In this document: positions 50,032 through 57,836 of the stretch, in pieces | Numbering within the stretch: position 1 is the first letter of the stretch | Layout of the letters: every line of letters begins with the position of its first letter | Origin: CAZSAT01 sp964604675 | GTDB lineage: Bacteria > Myxococcota_A > UBA796 > CAJQPC01 | Assembly: GCA_964604675.1 (NCBI GenBank) | Contig: CAZSAT010000024.1 | Span: forward strand, 1 to 64,000 | Length of the DNA stretch: 64,000 nt | Reading direction: 5' to 3' | The notes under the pieces: generated by a model | Seen by the model: only the letters and a program-made list of their open reading frames with translations | Told to the model about the DNA's origin: nothing | Databases searched by the model: none | Made by a program: the position numbers and the translations under genes

Positions 50032-50949
50032 CCAGTGGATCTCGTCCAGGTCGGGATCGCGCTCGCGGGCCGCCTTCCACGGGTGCGTGGGCAGGTACTT
50101 CCAGCCCCCGTCGCCGAACATGCAGACGATGCTTCCGGTGTCCATGCGCGTCTCGGCGAAGCGCAGCGCTGCGCGCAGCGTGGCACCCGAGGACACGCCC
50201 ACCACGAGCCCTTCGCGGGAAGCCACTTCGGCGGTCATCGCGAGGGCGTCCGCAGCTCCGATCAGGTAGCGCGCGTCGAGCAGGGCCAGATCGACCAGCG
50301 GCGCCTGCCAGGCCTCCTCGAGGCAGCGCAGCCCCTGCAGCCGCTCGCCCATGTGAGGCTCCACGCCGATGAGCTTCACGGCCGGATTCTGCTCGCGCAA
50401 GCGGCGGCCCACGCCCATCAGGGTGCCGCCGGTGCCGATGCCGGCCACGAACGCATCGACCTCCGGGAGGGCCCCTGCGATCTCCGCGCCCGTGGTGCGG
50501 TAGTGCACGGCCGGATTGCAGGGGCTGGTGAACTGCCCGCAGAGGTACCAGCCGTGTTCCTTCGCCAGCCGCTCGGCCAGCTCGATGGCGCCCTTCATGC
50601 CGACCCGCGGCTCGGTCCAGACCACCTCGGCTCCGAGCATCACCAGCAGATCGCGGATGGGCGGCGGCACGGCCTCCGGCACCACCACCGTCAGCGTGTA
50701 GCCGCGTTGCCGCGCGATCATCGCGAGCGCGATGCCGGTGTTGCCGCTCGACGCCTCGACGAGGTGCGCCCCCGGCTCGATGTCGCCGCGGGCCTCGGCA
50801 CGCTCGACGAGGCAGAGAGCGACCCGGTCCTTCACCGACCCCGAGGGGTTCGTGCTCTCGAGCTTCGCGAAGATCCGCAGGCCCGGTCGGGGTGCGAAGC
50901 GCGGCAGCTCGACCAGCGGGGTGTCGCCGATCAGGGAGAGCACGCTCAC
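50026..50949 (-). CDS. cysM: Cysteine synthase, CysM-like
   Basis: 307 residues. The PLP Lys is in NPSGSVKDR, the phosphate-binding motif is EASSGNTGI, and GTGGTLMG binds PLP phosphate. Segments such as VEPHMGERLQGLR, LDARYLIGAADA, VGVSSGATLRAAL and GDGGWKYL are closer to mycobacterial CysM (which uses the sulfur carrier CysO and O-phosphoserine) than to CysK or E. coli CysM, as I recall them. The enzyme would make cysteine in the cytoplasm. The GTG at 50947-50949 overlaps the stop of the upstream small secreted-protein gene (GTGA). A serine dehydratase-type activity is a less likely alternative. Confidence 0.8.
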   Translation of the reverse strand: MSVLSLIGDTPLVELPRFAPRPGLRIFAKLESTNPSGSVKDRVALCLVERAEARGDIEPGAHLVEASSGNTGIALAMIARQRGYTLTVVVPEAVPPPIRDLLVMLGAEVVWTEPRVGMKGAIELAERLAKEHGWYLCGQFTSPCNPAVHYRTTGAEIAGALPEVDAFVAGIGTGGTLMGVGRRLREQNPAVKLIGVEPHMGERLQGLRCLEEAWQAPLVDLALLDARYLIGAADALAMTAEVASREGLVVGVSSGATLRAALRFAETRMDTGSIVCMFGDGGWKYLPTHPWKAARERDPDLDEIHWW

Positions 50950-51374
50950 TCGGTGTCGATGCTCACGGCGTAGCGGGCCTGGTAGAGCTCCAGGCGGCTG
51001 GCGAGCTGCTCGATGGCGACCTCGGCGGCGGCCTGCACCTCACCTGCGGCGTGCTGGGCGGCGGCGGCCTTCAGCTTCATGCCGGTGTCGTCGCGCACGC
51101 GGACCGCCGCGTAGGGCGTCCCCAGCTCTTCCACCCCGCTCGTGGCGGCCGCGTACGCGGCCTCCGCGTTGCCAGCGTGGAGGAGCGCCTGCGCCACGCC
51201 GACCCAGGCCTGCCCGGCGGCCGCGCGGCTGTGGTCTTCGCCGGGGGGGGCGCTCACGTGGGCGGTCACGGTGATGCCTTCGTGGCTGCGCTCGATGGTC
51301 ACGACAGCGTCCGGAACGGGAGGGGAGAGTGCCTGGACCGGGGCGGCCAGCAGCACCCAGAGGGCGGTGAGCAT
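50946..51374 (-). CDS. Small secreted protein of unknown function
   Basis: 142 residues. MLTALWVLLAAPVQALSPP is a signal with an ALS cleavage site. The mature protein has a short beta stretch (VVTIERSHEGITVTAHVS) and then Ala-rich helices (GNAEAAYAAATSGVEEL, AAAAQHAAGEVQAAAEVAI). I recognise no family. It is not a ubiquitin-like sulfur carrier: the C-terminus is SIDTE, not Gly-Gly. Start and stop overlap both neighbours (TGATG, GTGA), so it is made together with the JAMM-like protein and CysM. Confidence 0.6.
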   Translation of the reverse strand: MLTALWVLLAAPVQALSPPVPDAVVTIERSHEGITVTAHVSAPPGEDHSRAAAGQAWVGVAQALLHAGNAEAAYAAATSGVEELGTPYAAVRVRDDTGMKLKAAAAQHAAGEVQAAAEVAIEQLASRLELYQARYAVSIDTE

Positions 51375-52234
51375 CAGTTGATCCTCTTCAGGGTTCCGCC
51401 AGCCGCGCCCTTGTAGAGCACGAGCCCGTACTTCGACGCGGTGATCTTCGCAGCATGCTCGGCGTCCGCCACGAAGTCGCTCCCGTCGAAGTTGGCGTCC
51501 CAGGTGGCTTGGATCTCGTTGTAGAGATCCTCGCGCTCTCGATCGTCCAGACCCGAGGTCTTCGCCTCCCATTCCGAGGTCGTCGCGACCGCGTACACCG
51601 TGTCACCGGACTGCACGAGGGAGAGCCGGTGGTCCTGGTAGAGCATCGCGCCGTAGTCACCGCCGCTGAAGGCCACCCCCGTGAAGCCACCTTCCTTCTT
51701 GGTGTAGGGGTGCGTGTGCACGTCGGCGAGGATGGTCTCGCCCGCCTTCGCGTCGTCGTAGTTGGTCTCGAACCAGCCTGCAGCCTGCGAGGTTCCGCGG
51801 CGCCAGGTCACCTTGCCGTCGCCGTCGGTGACGAGGATGCCGCCGTGCTCCGCGGCCTTGTTGGGCTTCGGCAGGCTGTCGTCCCAGCTGTCCTGCAGGC
51901 CCGTCTGCAGCGCTGACGGGATCGTCAGGGTCTTCGGCGCATCGGCCGCCTTCGGCGTGTCCCCCTGGGTCACGGCCCTGAAGGAGCCGGGGAGGGGCTT
52001 GGGCTTGAGCTCGCCGCCCCCGGGCTTGAGCTCGCCGCCCCCGGGCTTGAGCTCGCCGCCCCCGGGCTTGATCTCCGCCTTCCTGGCGCCGCGTGGCTTC
52101 TGCCGGTCGGCGCCGTCCATGACGGAGGCGAGGTCCTGGGCCAGCGACGACGTGGGCGCCCCGTCGCAAGCCCACGCGGGGCCACCGAGGCCGAAGCCCA
52201 GGAGGAGCAGCAGGAGAACGCGAAGCGCAGCCAT
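51374..52234 (-). CDS. Secreted protein with JAMM/MPN-like (DUF4329-type) domain
   Basis: 286 residues. A signal (MAALRVLLLLLLGFGLGGPA) precedes a low-complexity region with three perfect seven-residue units (ELKPGGG, plus an EIKPGGG). The domain at about 125-215 has a JAMM-like set: Glu129, His173-Thr-His175 in DVHTHPY, and Ser190-x2-Asp193 in FSGGDYG, although the gap from HxH to Ser is longer than in classical JAMM enzymes. That pattern is close to DUF4329/JAB domains of polymorphic toxins. It is probably an exported zinc peptidase or an isopeptidase-like protein. It heads the minus-strand operon with the small secreted protein and CysM. Confidence 0.65.
   Translation of the reverse strand: MAALRVLLLLLLGFGLGGPAWACDGAPTSSLAQDLASVMDGADRQKPRGARKAEIKPGGGELKPGGGELKPGGGELKPKPLPGSFRAVTQGDTPKAADAPKTLTIPSALQTGLQDSWDDSLPKPNKAAEHGGILVTDGDGKVTWRRGTSQAAGWFETNYDDAKAGETILADVHTHPYTKKEGGFTGVAFSGGDYGAMLYQDHRLSLVQSGDTVYAVATTSEWEAKTSGLDDREREDLYNEIQATWDANFDGSDFVADAEHAAKITASKYGLVLYKGAAGGTLKRIN
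52001..52071. repeat. 21-bp perfect tandem repeat inside the JAMM-like gene
   Basis: Three identical 21-base copies (52001-52021, 52022-52042, 52043-52063) and a partial fourth of eight bases. They encode the ELKPGGG repeats on the minus strand. Being in frame, copy-number change by slippage would only lengthen or shorten the linker between the signal peptide and the JAMM-like domain. Confidence 0.9.
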
Positions 52235-52271
52235 CAGGAGACCATCCGCTCCGAGCGTACACTCCCGGAGC

Positions 52272-54056
52272 GTGCGTCCCGCCTACGAATCGATTGCAGT
52301 GGCCCTCGCGGCGGTCGTGGCGGTGGCGCCGGCGGCTCTGCCGGGCGGCGAGCTGTACCTGGACAACGCGCCGCACCTGGTGGAGCTGAAGCTCCTGGCC
52401 GAGCAGGTGCTTCCGCGCACGCTCTGGTTCACGGGCTGGGCCGACGGCCCGCTGGCCGGCTTCGCGGTGGGCGAGCTGAACGCGCCGTTGGCGTGGACGC
52501 CTGTCGCGCTGCTCGTCGCGCTCGGCGTGCCGATCGTGCCGATCTACGCGCTGGCGGTGCTGGCGAGCAACGTGGTGCTGGGCCTTGGGATGCTGCGCTT
52601 GGCGCGTCGGGTGCTTCCCGCTGGCGCGCTGGTGGCGGCGCTGCTCGCGGTGAGCGCGCCAGCCGATCTCTACGGCATCGGTGGTGCCACGGGAGGGATG
52701 TGGCCGTTCCGGCTCGCCTGCGGCCTCGGCCTGTGGTGGTGGTCGGGCGCGCGTGGGGCCGTGCGCGATGCCATCTGGTTGTCGGTCGTGCTGCTCACGC
52801 ACACCTACGCAGGCGTGATGGCCTTCTGCTACCTGCTGATCGCCAACCGCCGTCGCGCCCTGTTGCCCATCGGCGTCGCGGCTCTGGTCACGGCGGCCTT
52901 CTGGGGCCCCATCGCGTTCGGCGGGCTCACCGAAGGCCTTCGCGCCCCGTACCCCTGGTCCCCCATGGAGGTCGGCCTCCTCCACCTGGTGCCGGTCGAC
53001 GTCTTCGCCTGGCAGCTCGGCGCTCTCGCGCTGCTGGGTGGCTACTGGAGCCTGGGCTGGGCGGTGGTGGTGGTGGTGGCCGCGGGCTGGGCGCTGTCTC
53101 GTTCCCTTCCCCCGCTCGTGCCGTCGATCGCGCTCGCTGCGGTCGCGCTCGTCCTCCTCGTGCACCTCGGCCTGCTCGGCCCCAACCCCTGGCGCTACCT
53201 GGTGGCGTTTCGCCTGGGGTTGTGCCTCCTTGCGGCGCCCTGGGTGCCCAGGGCCCTGGCCGCGCTGCTCCCCCTGCTGGCGCTGGCGGTTGGCTGGCAG
53301 GAGACCACCCGCTGTGTCGGCTCCTCGGCACCGGTCTGTGACGCGCTCGAGAGCACCTGGGCGGCCCTGGACGCTCGGTCGCCCCAGGGGCTGGTGTTCC
53401 ACCAGGATCCATTCTGGAAGCCCGATGCGCCCGGTGCCCTGGCCCAGGGCCACGTCGGCGCGATGATCTCGGTGGTGACCGACCTGCCCGTGATCGGTAG
53501 CTGGTACGGCGTCACTCCCATCGCGACCGTGGCTCCCACGGCGTCGGACGTTCGCGTGATGTTCGGCCGCGAAGAGGGCGCCATGCTCGCGGATCCAGAA
53601 GGCCTCTATGCCCGCTTCCGTCGGCTCGGCGTGGGCTCGGTGGTCTCGGTCACGGCGGCGTTCGCCGACTTCCTCGACGCGGATCCGCGCTACGAGCGTG
53701 TCAGCCGCACAGGCCCCCTTGGCGCCTGGACCCTCGTCGATGCGCCCCAGGGTGCGGTGGGTGCGGCCAGGGGCGCCGTCACGGTGGTCAGCTCCCGCGC
53801 GGGTGCGCTGGAGGCCGACGTGCCCGCGGGGCCACTCCGGATCCGCCGGAGCCATCACCCCTGGTGGACGGCCAGCCTCGATGGTGCTCCGCTCGAGCTC
53901 GAGCGCAGCGAGCTCGGCTTGATGGTCGCGCACGCTCCAGGCGCGGGGCGGCTCGCGCTGGCCTGGACACCACGCGCTCGCGGCTTCCGGTGGTTGAGCC
54001 TGGTGGGCCTGCTCGTCCTGTTCGGGGCCTACCGCCGCTCGATGACCACCGTGTAG
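52272..54056 (+). CDS. YfhO-like polytopic membrane protein
   Basis: 594 residues with about ten hydrophobic helices (first 390 residues) and a periplasmic C-terminal beta-sandwich ending in one last helix. The C-terminal region RIRRSHHPWWTASLDGAPL and WTPRARGFRWLSLVGLLVLFG is typical of YfhO-family proteins, which are thought to handle lipid-linked sugars in glycosylation of cell-wall polymers. The GTG at 52272 sits just 37 bases from the divergent JAMM-like gene. Its 3' end overlaps the convergent TonB-like gene by 28 bases. A paralogous architecture is at 59280. Confidence 0.6.
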   Translation: MRPAYESIAVALAAVVAVAPAALPGGELYLDNAPHLVELKLLAEQVLPRTLWFTGWADGPLAGFAVGELNAPLAWTPVALLVALGVPIVPIYALAVLASNVVLGLGMLRLARRVLPAGALVAALLAVSAPADLYGIGGATGGMWPFRLACGLGLWWWSGARGAVRDAIWLSVVLLTHTYAGVMAFCYLLIANRRRALLPIGVAALVTAAFWGPIAFGGLTEGLRAPYPWSPMEVGLLHLVPVDVFAWQLGALALLGGYWSLGWAVVVVVAAGWALSRSLPPLVPSIALAAVALVLLVHLGLLGPNPWRYLVAFRLGLCLLAAPWVPRALAALLPLLALAVGWQETTRCVGSSAPVCDALESTWAALDARSPQGLVFHQDPFWKPDAPGALAQGHVGAMISVVTDLPVIGSWYGVTPIATVAPTASDVRVMFGREEGAMLADPEGLYARFRRLGVGSVVSVTAAFADFLDADPRYERVSRTGPLGAWTLVDAPQGAVGAARGAVTVVSSRAGALEADVPAGPLRIRRSHHPWWTASLDGAPLELERSELGLMVAHAPGAGRLALAWTPRARGFRWLSLVGLLVLFGAYRRSMTTV

Positions 54057-55267
54057 AGGAACTCCACGGGCACCGCCGCCCCATCCTCCAACAGCGGCTC
54101 GAAGCGCCACTGCCAGACCGCCTGCATGGTCGGCTTCAAGAACACCGACTCGCAGACCTCGGGCTTGATGTTGACCGGGGTGCCGCTCTTGTCGACGAAG
54201 AAGCGCACGGTGCAGGTCCCCGTGTCCACGGCCGCGTCGAGGCCCAGCGGGAAGATCGGGTCGATGCGTTCGGCGATGGCGACCTCCGACCAGTGCACCT
54301 GCGTGTTGTCGACGCGGTCATCGGACGGCTCGGCGTCCACGCTGCCGAGCGCCTCCTCGATCGTGATGCCCTCGACCGCGACGGGCTCGTCATCGGGCTC
54401 CACCAGCGCGGTCGGCTCGTCCTCGAGCTCGCGCAGCTGCTCGAGCATCTCGGCCAGCTCGGCGTCGAACATCTCGGCGTCGAGGTCGGGGGTGGCGTCC
54501 TGGTAGAAGCGCGCGCTCAGGCGCACGCCGCCGGCAAAGTACTGGCGGTCGACGCCGTCGCGGCCTTCGAGGTCGCGGGGCTCCCACTGGGTCCGGTGCT
54601 CCGCCCAGCCGCCCAGCACCCACGCCTGCTTGGAGCGCAGCCAGGAGAGTCCGAGCTCGGCGTTGAGCGCCGTCTCGTGACGGGTCGTGTTCACGTCGCC
54701 GTTGCGGTGGCGGTTCGTGGTGCGGCCCTTGGCGTCGAGCCGGGTCTGCAGGCCCAGGGGACCCGCGATGCGCGCGATGGTCTCGCCGCCGATGCCCATG
54801 CCTGCGGAGATGTAGTGCTTGAGTCGCTGGTCGTCGTCCTGGTCGGTGTTGGAGAATCCGAGCAGGGTGAGCGACACCGGGCTGAAGACGCGCCACTGGG
54901 TGCGGCCGTTGTCCCCGGCCTTCCAGACCTCCTCCCAGGTGCCGAGCAGCAAGCCCAGGTCGAAGGCGTCGCCCAGCTCCGGACGCACGCGCATCGACAG
55001 CAGCATGGAGTCCAGGGAGAGGTTGTCGACCACCACGCCGCGTTCTGGATCGCTGGAGAGCCGGATGCGCGCGCTCTCGCCGGTGCCGGTGTGGTCGGCC
55101 AGGGAGTCCTTCGTGCGCCGCCACATGATGTCCATGCCGGTGGCGTCGAGCTGTGCGCCTTCTGCGAGCACCACCTCGCCCACCTCGTGGGCGTAGGGCC
55201 CGACCCCCAGCTCCTGGTGGTCCGGGCTCGGGAAGAGCGTGAGGGCGGTCGTGGCGAGCAGGTCCAT
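54029..55267 (-). CDS. TonB-C-terminal-like (AgmX/PglI type) protein with LPS-transport-like barrel region
   Basis: 412 residues. The N-terminal 230 residues form long beta strands (VVDNLSLDSMLLSMRVRPELG, LTLLGFSN, GLSWLRSKQAWVLGGWAEH), compatible with an outer-membrane or periplasmic barrel. An acidic linker (about 255-310) follows. The last 85 residues (IDPIFPLGLDAAVDTGTC, TVRFFVDKSGTPVNIKPEV, AVWQWRFEPLL) match the TonB C-terminal energy-transducer domain of the AgmX/PglI type common in Myxococcota. The N-terminus has no clear signal. Its start is two bases after the stop of the upstream gene, and it ends the radical-SAM operon. Confidence 0.65.
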   Translation of the reverse strand: MDLLATTALTLFPSPDHQELGVGPYAHEVGEVVLAEGAQLDATGMDIMWRRTKDSLADHTGTGESARIRLSSDPERGVVVDNLSLDSMLLSMRVRPELGDAFDLGLLLGTWEEVWKAGDNGRTQWRVFSPVSLTLLGFSNTDQDDDQRLKHYISAGMGIGGETIARIAGPLGLQTRLDAKGRTTNRHRNGDVNTTRHETALNAELGLSWLRSKQAWVLGGWAEHRTQWEPRDLEGRDGVDRQYFAGGVRLSARFYQDATPDLDAEMFDAELAEMLEQLRELEDEPTALVEPDDEPVAVEGITIEEALGSVDAEPSDDRVDNTQVHWSEVAIAERIDPIFPLGLDAAVDTGTCTVRFFVDKSGTPVNIKPEVCESVFLKPTMQAVWQWRFEPLLEDGAAVPVEFLYTVVIERR

Positions 55268-55269
55268 GG

Positions 55270-55908
55270 TCAGTCCAGGAGGTCGTCGGTGTCGGTGTCC
55301 TCGAAGGCGCCGAAGAGATCGGTGGGGCCGTACTCCAACAGGCCCAGGTACTCGAAGAGCTCGATGCTCTCTGCACAGTGTGCGGCATCGAAGCGACCCG
55401 CCACCTCGATGTCGTCGAACGAGAAGGTGCCTTCAGCGGCGTCGTCGTCGAGGCGGGTGAGCTCCACCTCGCCGCTTCCGGCCTCGCGCACGTCGTAGTC
55501 CACCGGTGCGTACGAACGGAGCAGGCCACCGTCGTAGTCGAGCTCGGCTTCGTTCACGCCCATGTAGAGGCCTTCGGACCACCGTGCCTGGGCTTCAGCC
55601 GTTCCCGCGACATCGTAGGTGCCCAGGGCATCGCCGCCGGTGCGCTTCAGCCACAGCACCAGGTTGCGCGCGTCTTCGCGGAAGAGCGCGGTGGCCACGT
55701 CGAGCAGGGCGGCCTCGACCAGCGCAGGGTCGTCCTCGTCGTCGGTGGTGGAGAGCTCGCAGCCGAGCTTGCTGTTGCTCAGGAGCAGGATCACCGTGTC
55801 GGTTCCGTCGATCGTGCCCTTGATCCACATGGCGGTCTCGAGCTCGCTTCGGCCGCCGGGGTAGCTCACCCAGCCCTGGCCACACGCGATCGCGGTCAGC
55901 AGCATCAT
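55270..55908 (-). CDS. Secreted acidic protein of unknown function
   Basis: 212 residues. MMLLTAIACGQGWVSYPGG looks like a short signal, perhaps a lipoprotein (Cys9, though the lipobox is weak). The rest is beta-rich and very acidic towards the C-terminus (AFEDTDTDDLLD). I recognise no family; KLGCELS and DAAHCAES give two more Cys. The ATG at 55906-55908 overlaps the stop of the radical SAM gene (TGATG). It may be a substrate or partner of the two radical SAM enzymes, but nothing in the sequence proves this. Confidence 0.55.
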   Translation of the reverse strand: MMLLTAIACGQGWVSYPGGRSELETAMWIKGTIDGTDTVILLLSNSKLGCELSTTDDEDDPALVEAALLDVATALFREDARNLVLWLKRTGGDALGTYDVAGTAEAQARWSEGLYMGVNEAELDYDGGLLRSYAPVDYDVREAGSGEVELTRLDDDAAEGTFSFDDIEVAGRFDAAHCAESIELFEYLGLLEYGPTDLFGAFEDTDTDDLLD

Positions 55909-56681
55909 CAGAAGCTCTGCGCTCCTCGAAGGCGGGTGCCGGCCGCGGCGTCGACCAGCCCCAGGTCGCGGCACACCCCTGCATGCAGGGCGTCCATCGC
56001 GACCTGATCCGCCGCGTTCAGGGGTCGGAAGTAGATGGCATCGCGGTCGGAGCAGGGCCAGTCCACCGTCTGTTCGTAGTCACGCCCCAGCTCGTCGAGA
56101 AGACCTGCCCAGTGATCCCGGAAGGCGCGGGCCTCGTGGGCGTTGTCGGGCTGCACCACGAAGGCCATGTGGGCGTACGGGCGCTCGCCTCCCATCTCCT
56201 GCCGCACCCGGAGGAAGCGCTCGACGTTTCGGAACACCCTGTCGCGGTGGTCGGCGCCCTTCACCTCGCGGTAGCTCTCGGCGCTGAAGGCGTCGATGGA
56301 GAAGTGCAGGAAGCGAAAGCACTCGGGGTCGGTGGTCCGGGCGTTCGCCAGCCGCACCAGGAGGCGCGCGCGCGCCTCGTTGAAGACCACGGCGTTGGTG
56401 TGGAGCTTGAACTCGTGGAACAGCTTGCGGCCCTGGTTCACCGCGAAGGCGTACTCGACGAAGGCGTCGAACTGGGGGTGGATGGTCGGTTCGCCGAGCC
56501 AGTGCGGGCAGAGGTGGATCTCGTCGTGGCTCTGGCTCAAGCCCTGCAGCGTGCTGCGCCAGGTGTCCCAGGGCATGAAGCGATGGGGCACCCCATGGGC
56601 CTCGTCGCGGAGGGACTGGCTGCACATCTTGCAACGGATGTTGCAGTGGTCGGTGAGCTCGAGGTTGAGGTTGACCTGCAC
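55908..56681 (-). CDS. Radical SAM protein (second of a pair)
   Basis: 257 residues. The cluster motif is CNIRCKMC (Cx3Cx2C) right at the N-terminus, followed by CPHWLGEPTIHPQFDAFVEYA (the GGEPxL-like motif), LHTNAVVF and LHFSIDAFSAESYREVKG. No C-terminal SPASM Cys cluster is evident. It therefore belongs to the simple radical SAM group, possibly acting on a protein, sugar or lipid. The GTG at 56679-56681 shares a base with the stop of the upstream radical SAM gene (TAGTG). The short N-terminus before the first Cys is normal for such enzymes. Confidence 0.75.
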   Translation of the reverse strand: MQVNLNLELTDHCNIRCKMCSQSLRDEAHGVPHRFMPWDTWRSTLQGLSQSHDEIHLCPHWLGEPTIHPQFDAFVEYAFAVNQGRKLFHEFKLHTNAVVFNEARARLLVRLANARTTDPECFRFLHFSIDAFSAESYREVKGADHRDRVFRNVERFLRVRQEMGGERPYAHMAFVVQPDNAHEARAFRDHWAGLLDELGRDYEQTVDWPCSDRDAIYFRPLNAADQVAMDALHAGVCRDLGLVDAAAGTRLRGAQSF

Positions 56682-57745
56682 TAGAGGTGGCTCGCGATGA
56701 CGCGCTCGTGCGCGAGGATGTTGGGGCTGCACTCCCGGCAGCGGGGGAGGGGATCCCCCGCCAGCATGCCTTCGCGCACCCGCTCGAGGAAGGCGCTGCG
56801 TTCCCAGACCTCCTGGACCGGGGTGTCGGACACGGAGCTGCCCTCGCCCGCCAACACGCAACAGGGGCTGGTGCGTCCGTCGGCCTGGACGACCAGGTAG
56901 TGCCAGGCCTTGAGGCAGGGCGCATCCTTGAAGGGGTCGCCCGTGACCGTTGGTGCCTCGGGTGCCGTGGTGCCGCGCTGCAGCTTTCGCGGGTCCAGGA
57001 AGTTCGCAAGGGTGGTGGCGATGCCGAGCGACTCGGCGAGCTGGAGCGCTTCCCGGGCCAGAGCGGGCACCTCGGCGCGTTCGTCGTCCGAGAGCTGGAG
57101 GGCCTGCTGCTCCGGCTGGTAGGCGATCAGCGCGTCGAAGTCGACGCGGAAGCACCCCAGCGCGTGGGCGAGCCGGACCATGTCGGAGAGGGTGCGGTGG
57201 TTCTGGTTGGTGAGCACGAAGTGGAGCGCGAGCCGAGGGTGTTCGAGGCCAGCCCGTTGCTTGGCGACGTTCAGGCGGCAGAGGTGCTTCACGGTCTTGT
57301 CGAAGGCGCCGGCCTGGCCCCGCAGGCGGTCGTGGATGGCGGCGGTGGGCCCGTCGACACTCACGTGGACCTCGTCCCAGCCGGTGTGGAGCAGCTGGTC
57401 GACGAAGCCGGGCGGGAAGATGGTCCCGTTGGTGGTGAGGATGCCCTCCATCCCCAGTTCCTTGGCGCGCCGCATGACCGCTGGCGTGGCCTGGCGGCGG
57501 ACCAGGGGCTCACCGCCGCCGAGCACGAACAGGCGCGTGGCGCCGAGGGCGGCAGCCTCTTCCACGATCTCGATCAACCGCAGGTCGGAGAGCTCGTCGG
57601 TGGGCTTCTGGTGCCGAAGGGTGGTGTCGCAGAAGCTGCAGGAGAGGTTGCAGACCAAGGTCGGATAGAGCTCGAGCGTGACCGGTCCCTGGGGGCCGTT
57701 CTCCCAGCGCCGAATGCGGGCCGCGATGGTTGCGGGGTCGCCCAT
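56681..57745 (-). CDS. Radical SAM/SPASM protein
   Basis: 354 residues. The cluster Cys are in CNLSCSFC (Cx3Cx2C), followed by LGGGEPL, ILTTNGTIFPP and EVHVSVDGPTAAIHDRLRG, all standard radical SAM motifs. The C-terminal part has a SPASM pattern: APCLKAWHYLVVQADGRTSP then CC and later RCRECSP (CxxC). SPASM enzymes modify peptides (RiPPs), sugars or proteins. No precursor-peptide gene is visible nearby. The ATG at 57743-57745 is used although its ribosome-binding site is poor; a longer reading would add 76 residues of low-complexity shadow. It starts a four-gene operon. Confidence 0.8.
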   Translation of the reverse strand: MGDPATIAARIRRWENGPQGPVTLELYPTLVCNLSCSFCDTTLRHQKPTDELSDLRLIEIVEEAAALGATRLFVLGGGEPLVRRQATPAVMRRAKELGMEGILTTNGTIFPPGFVDQLLHTGWDEVHVSVDGPTAAIHDRLRGQAGAFDKTVKHLCRLNVAKQRAGLEHPRLALHFVLTNQNHRTLSDMVRLAHALGCFRVDFDALIAYQPEQQALQLSDDERAEVPALAREALQLAESLGIATTLANFLDPRKLQRGTTAPEAPTVTGDPFKDAPCLKAWHYLVVQADGRTSPCCVLAGEGSSVSDTPVQEVWERSAFLERVREGMLAGDPLPRCRECSPNILAHERVIASHL

Positions 57746-57784
57746 GGAGGGCAGCGTACCCCGGTGCTTGGCGCGATCGTCGGG

Positions 57785-57813
57785 TTGACGGCTACCAGGC
57801 GACGAAGTATCCG
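57785..57813 (+). promoter_or_regulatory. Sigma-70-like promoter of the second TSP3-OmpA gene
   Basis: TTGACG (57785-57790, five of six to consensus) and TATCCG (57808-57813) are separated by exactly 17 bases. Initiation would fall near 57820, just before the ribosome-binding site GGAGGT (57827-57832) and the ATG at 57837. Confidence 0.6.
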
Positions 57814-57836
57814 GCGCCGCTTCTGCGGAGGTACCG

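Noticed and set aside
50946..51374. The small protein as a CysO-like sulfur carrier
   Set aside because: It has a signal peptide, is helical and Ala-rich, and ends SIDTE without Gly-Gly.
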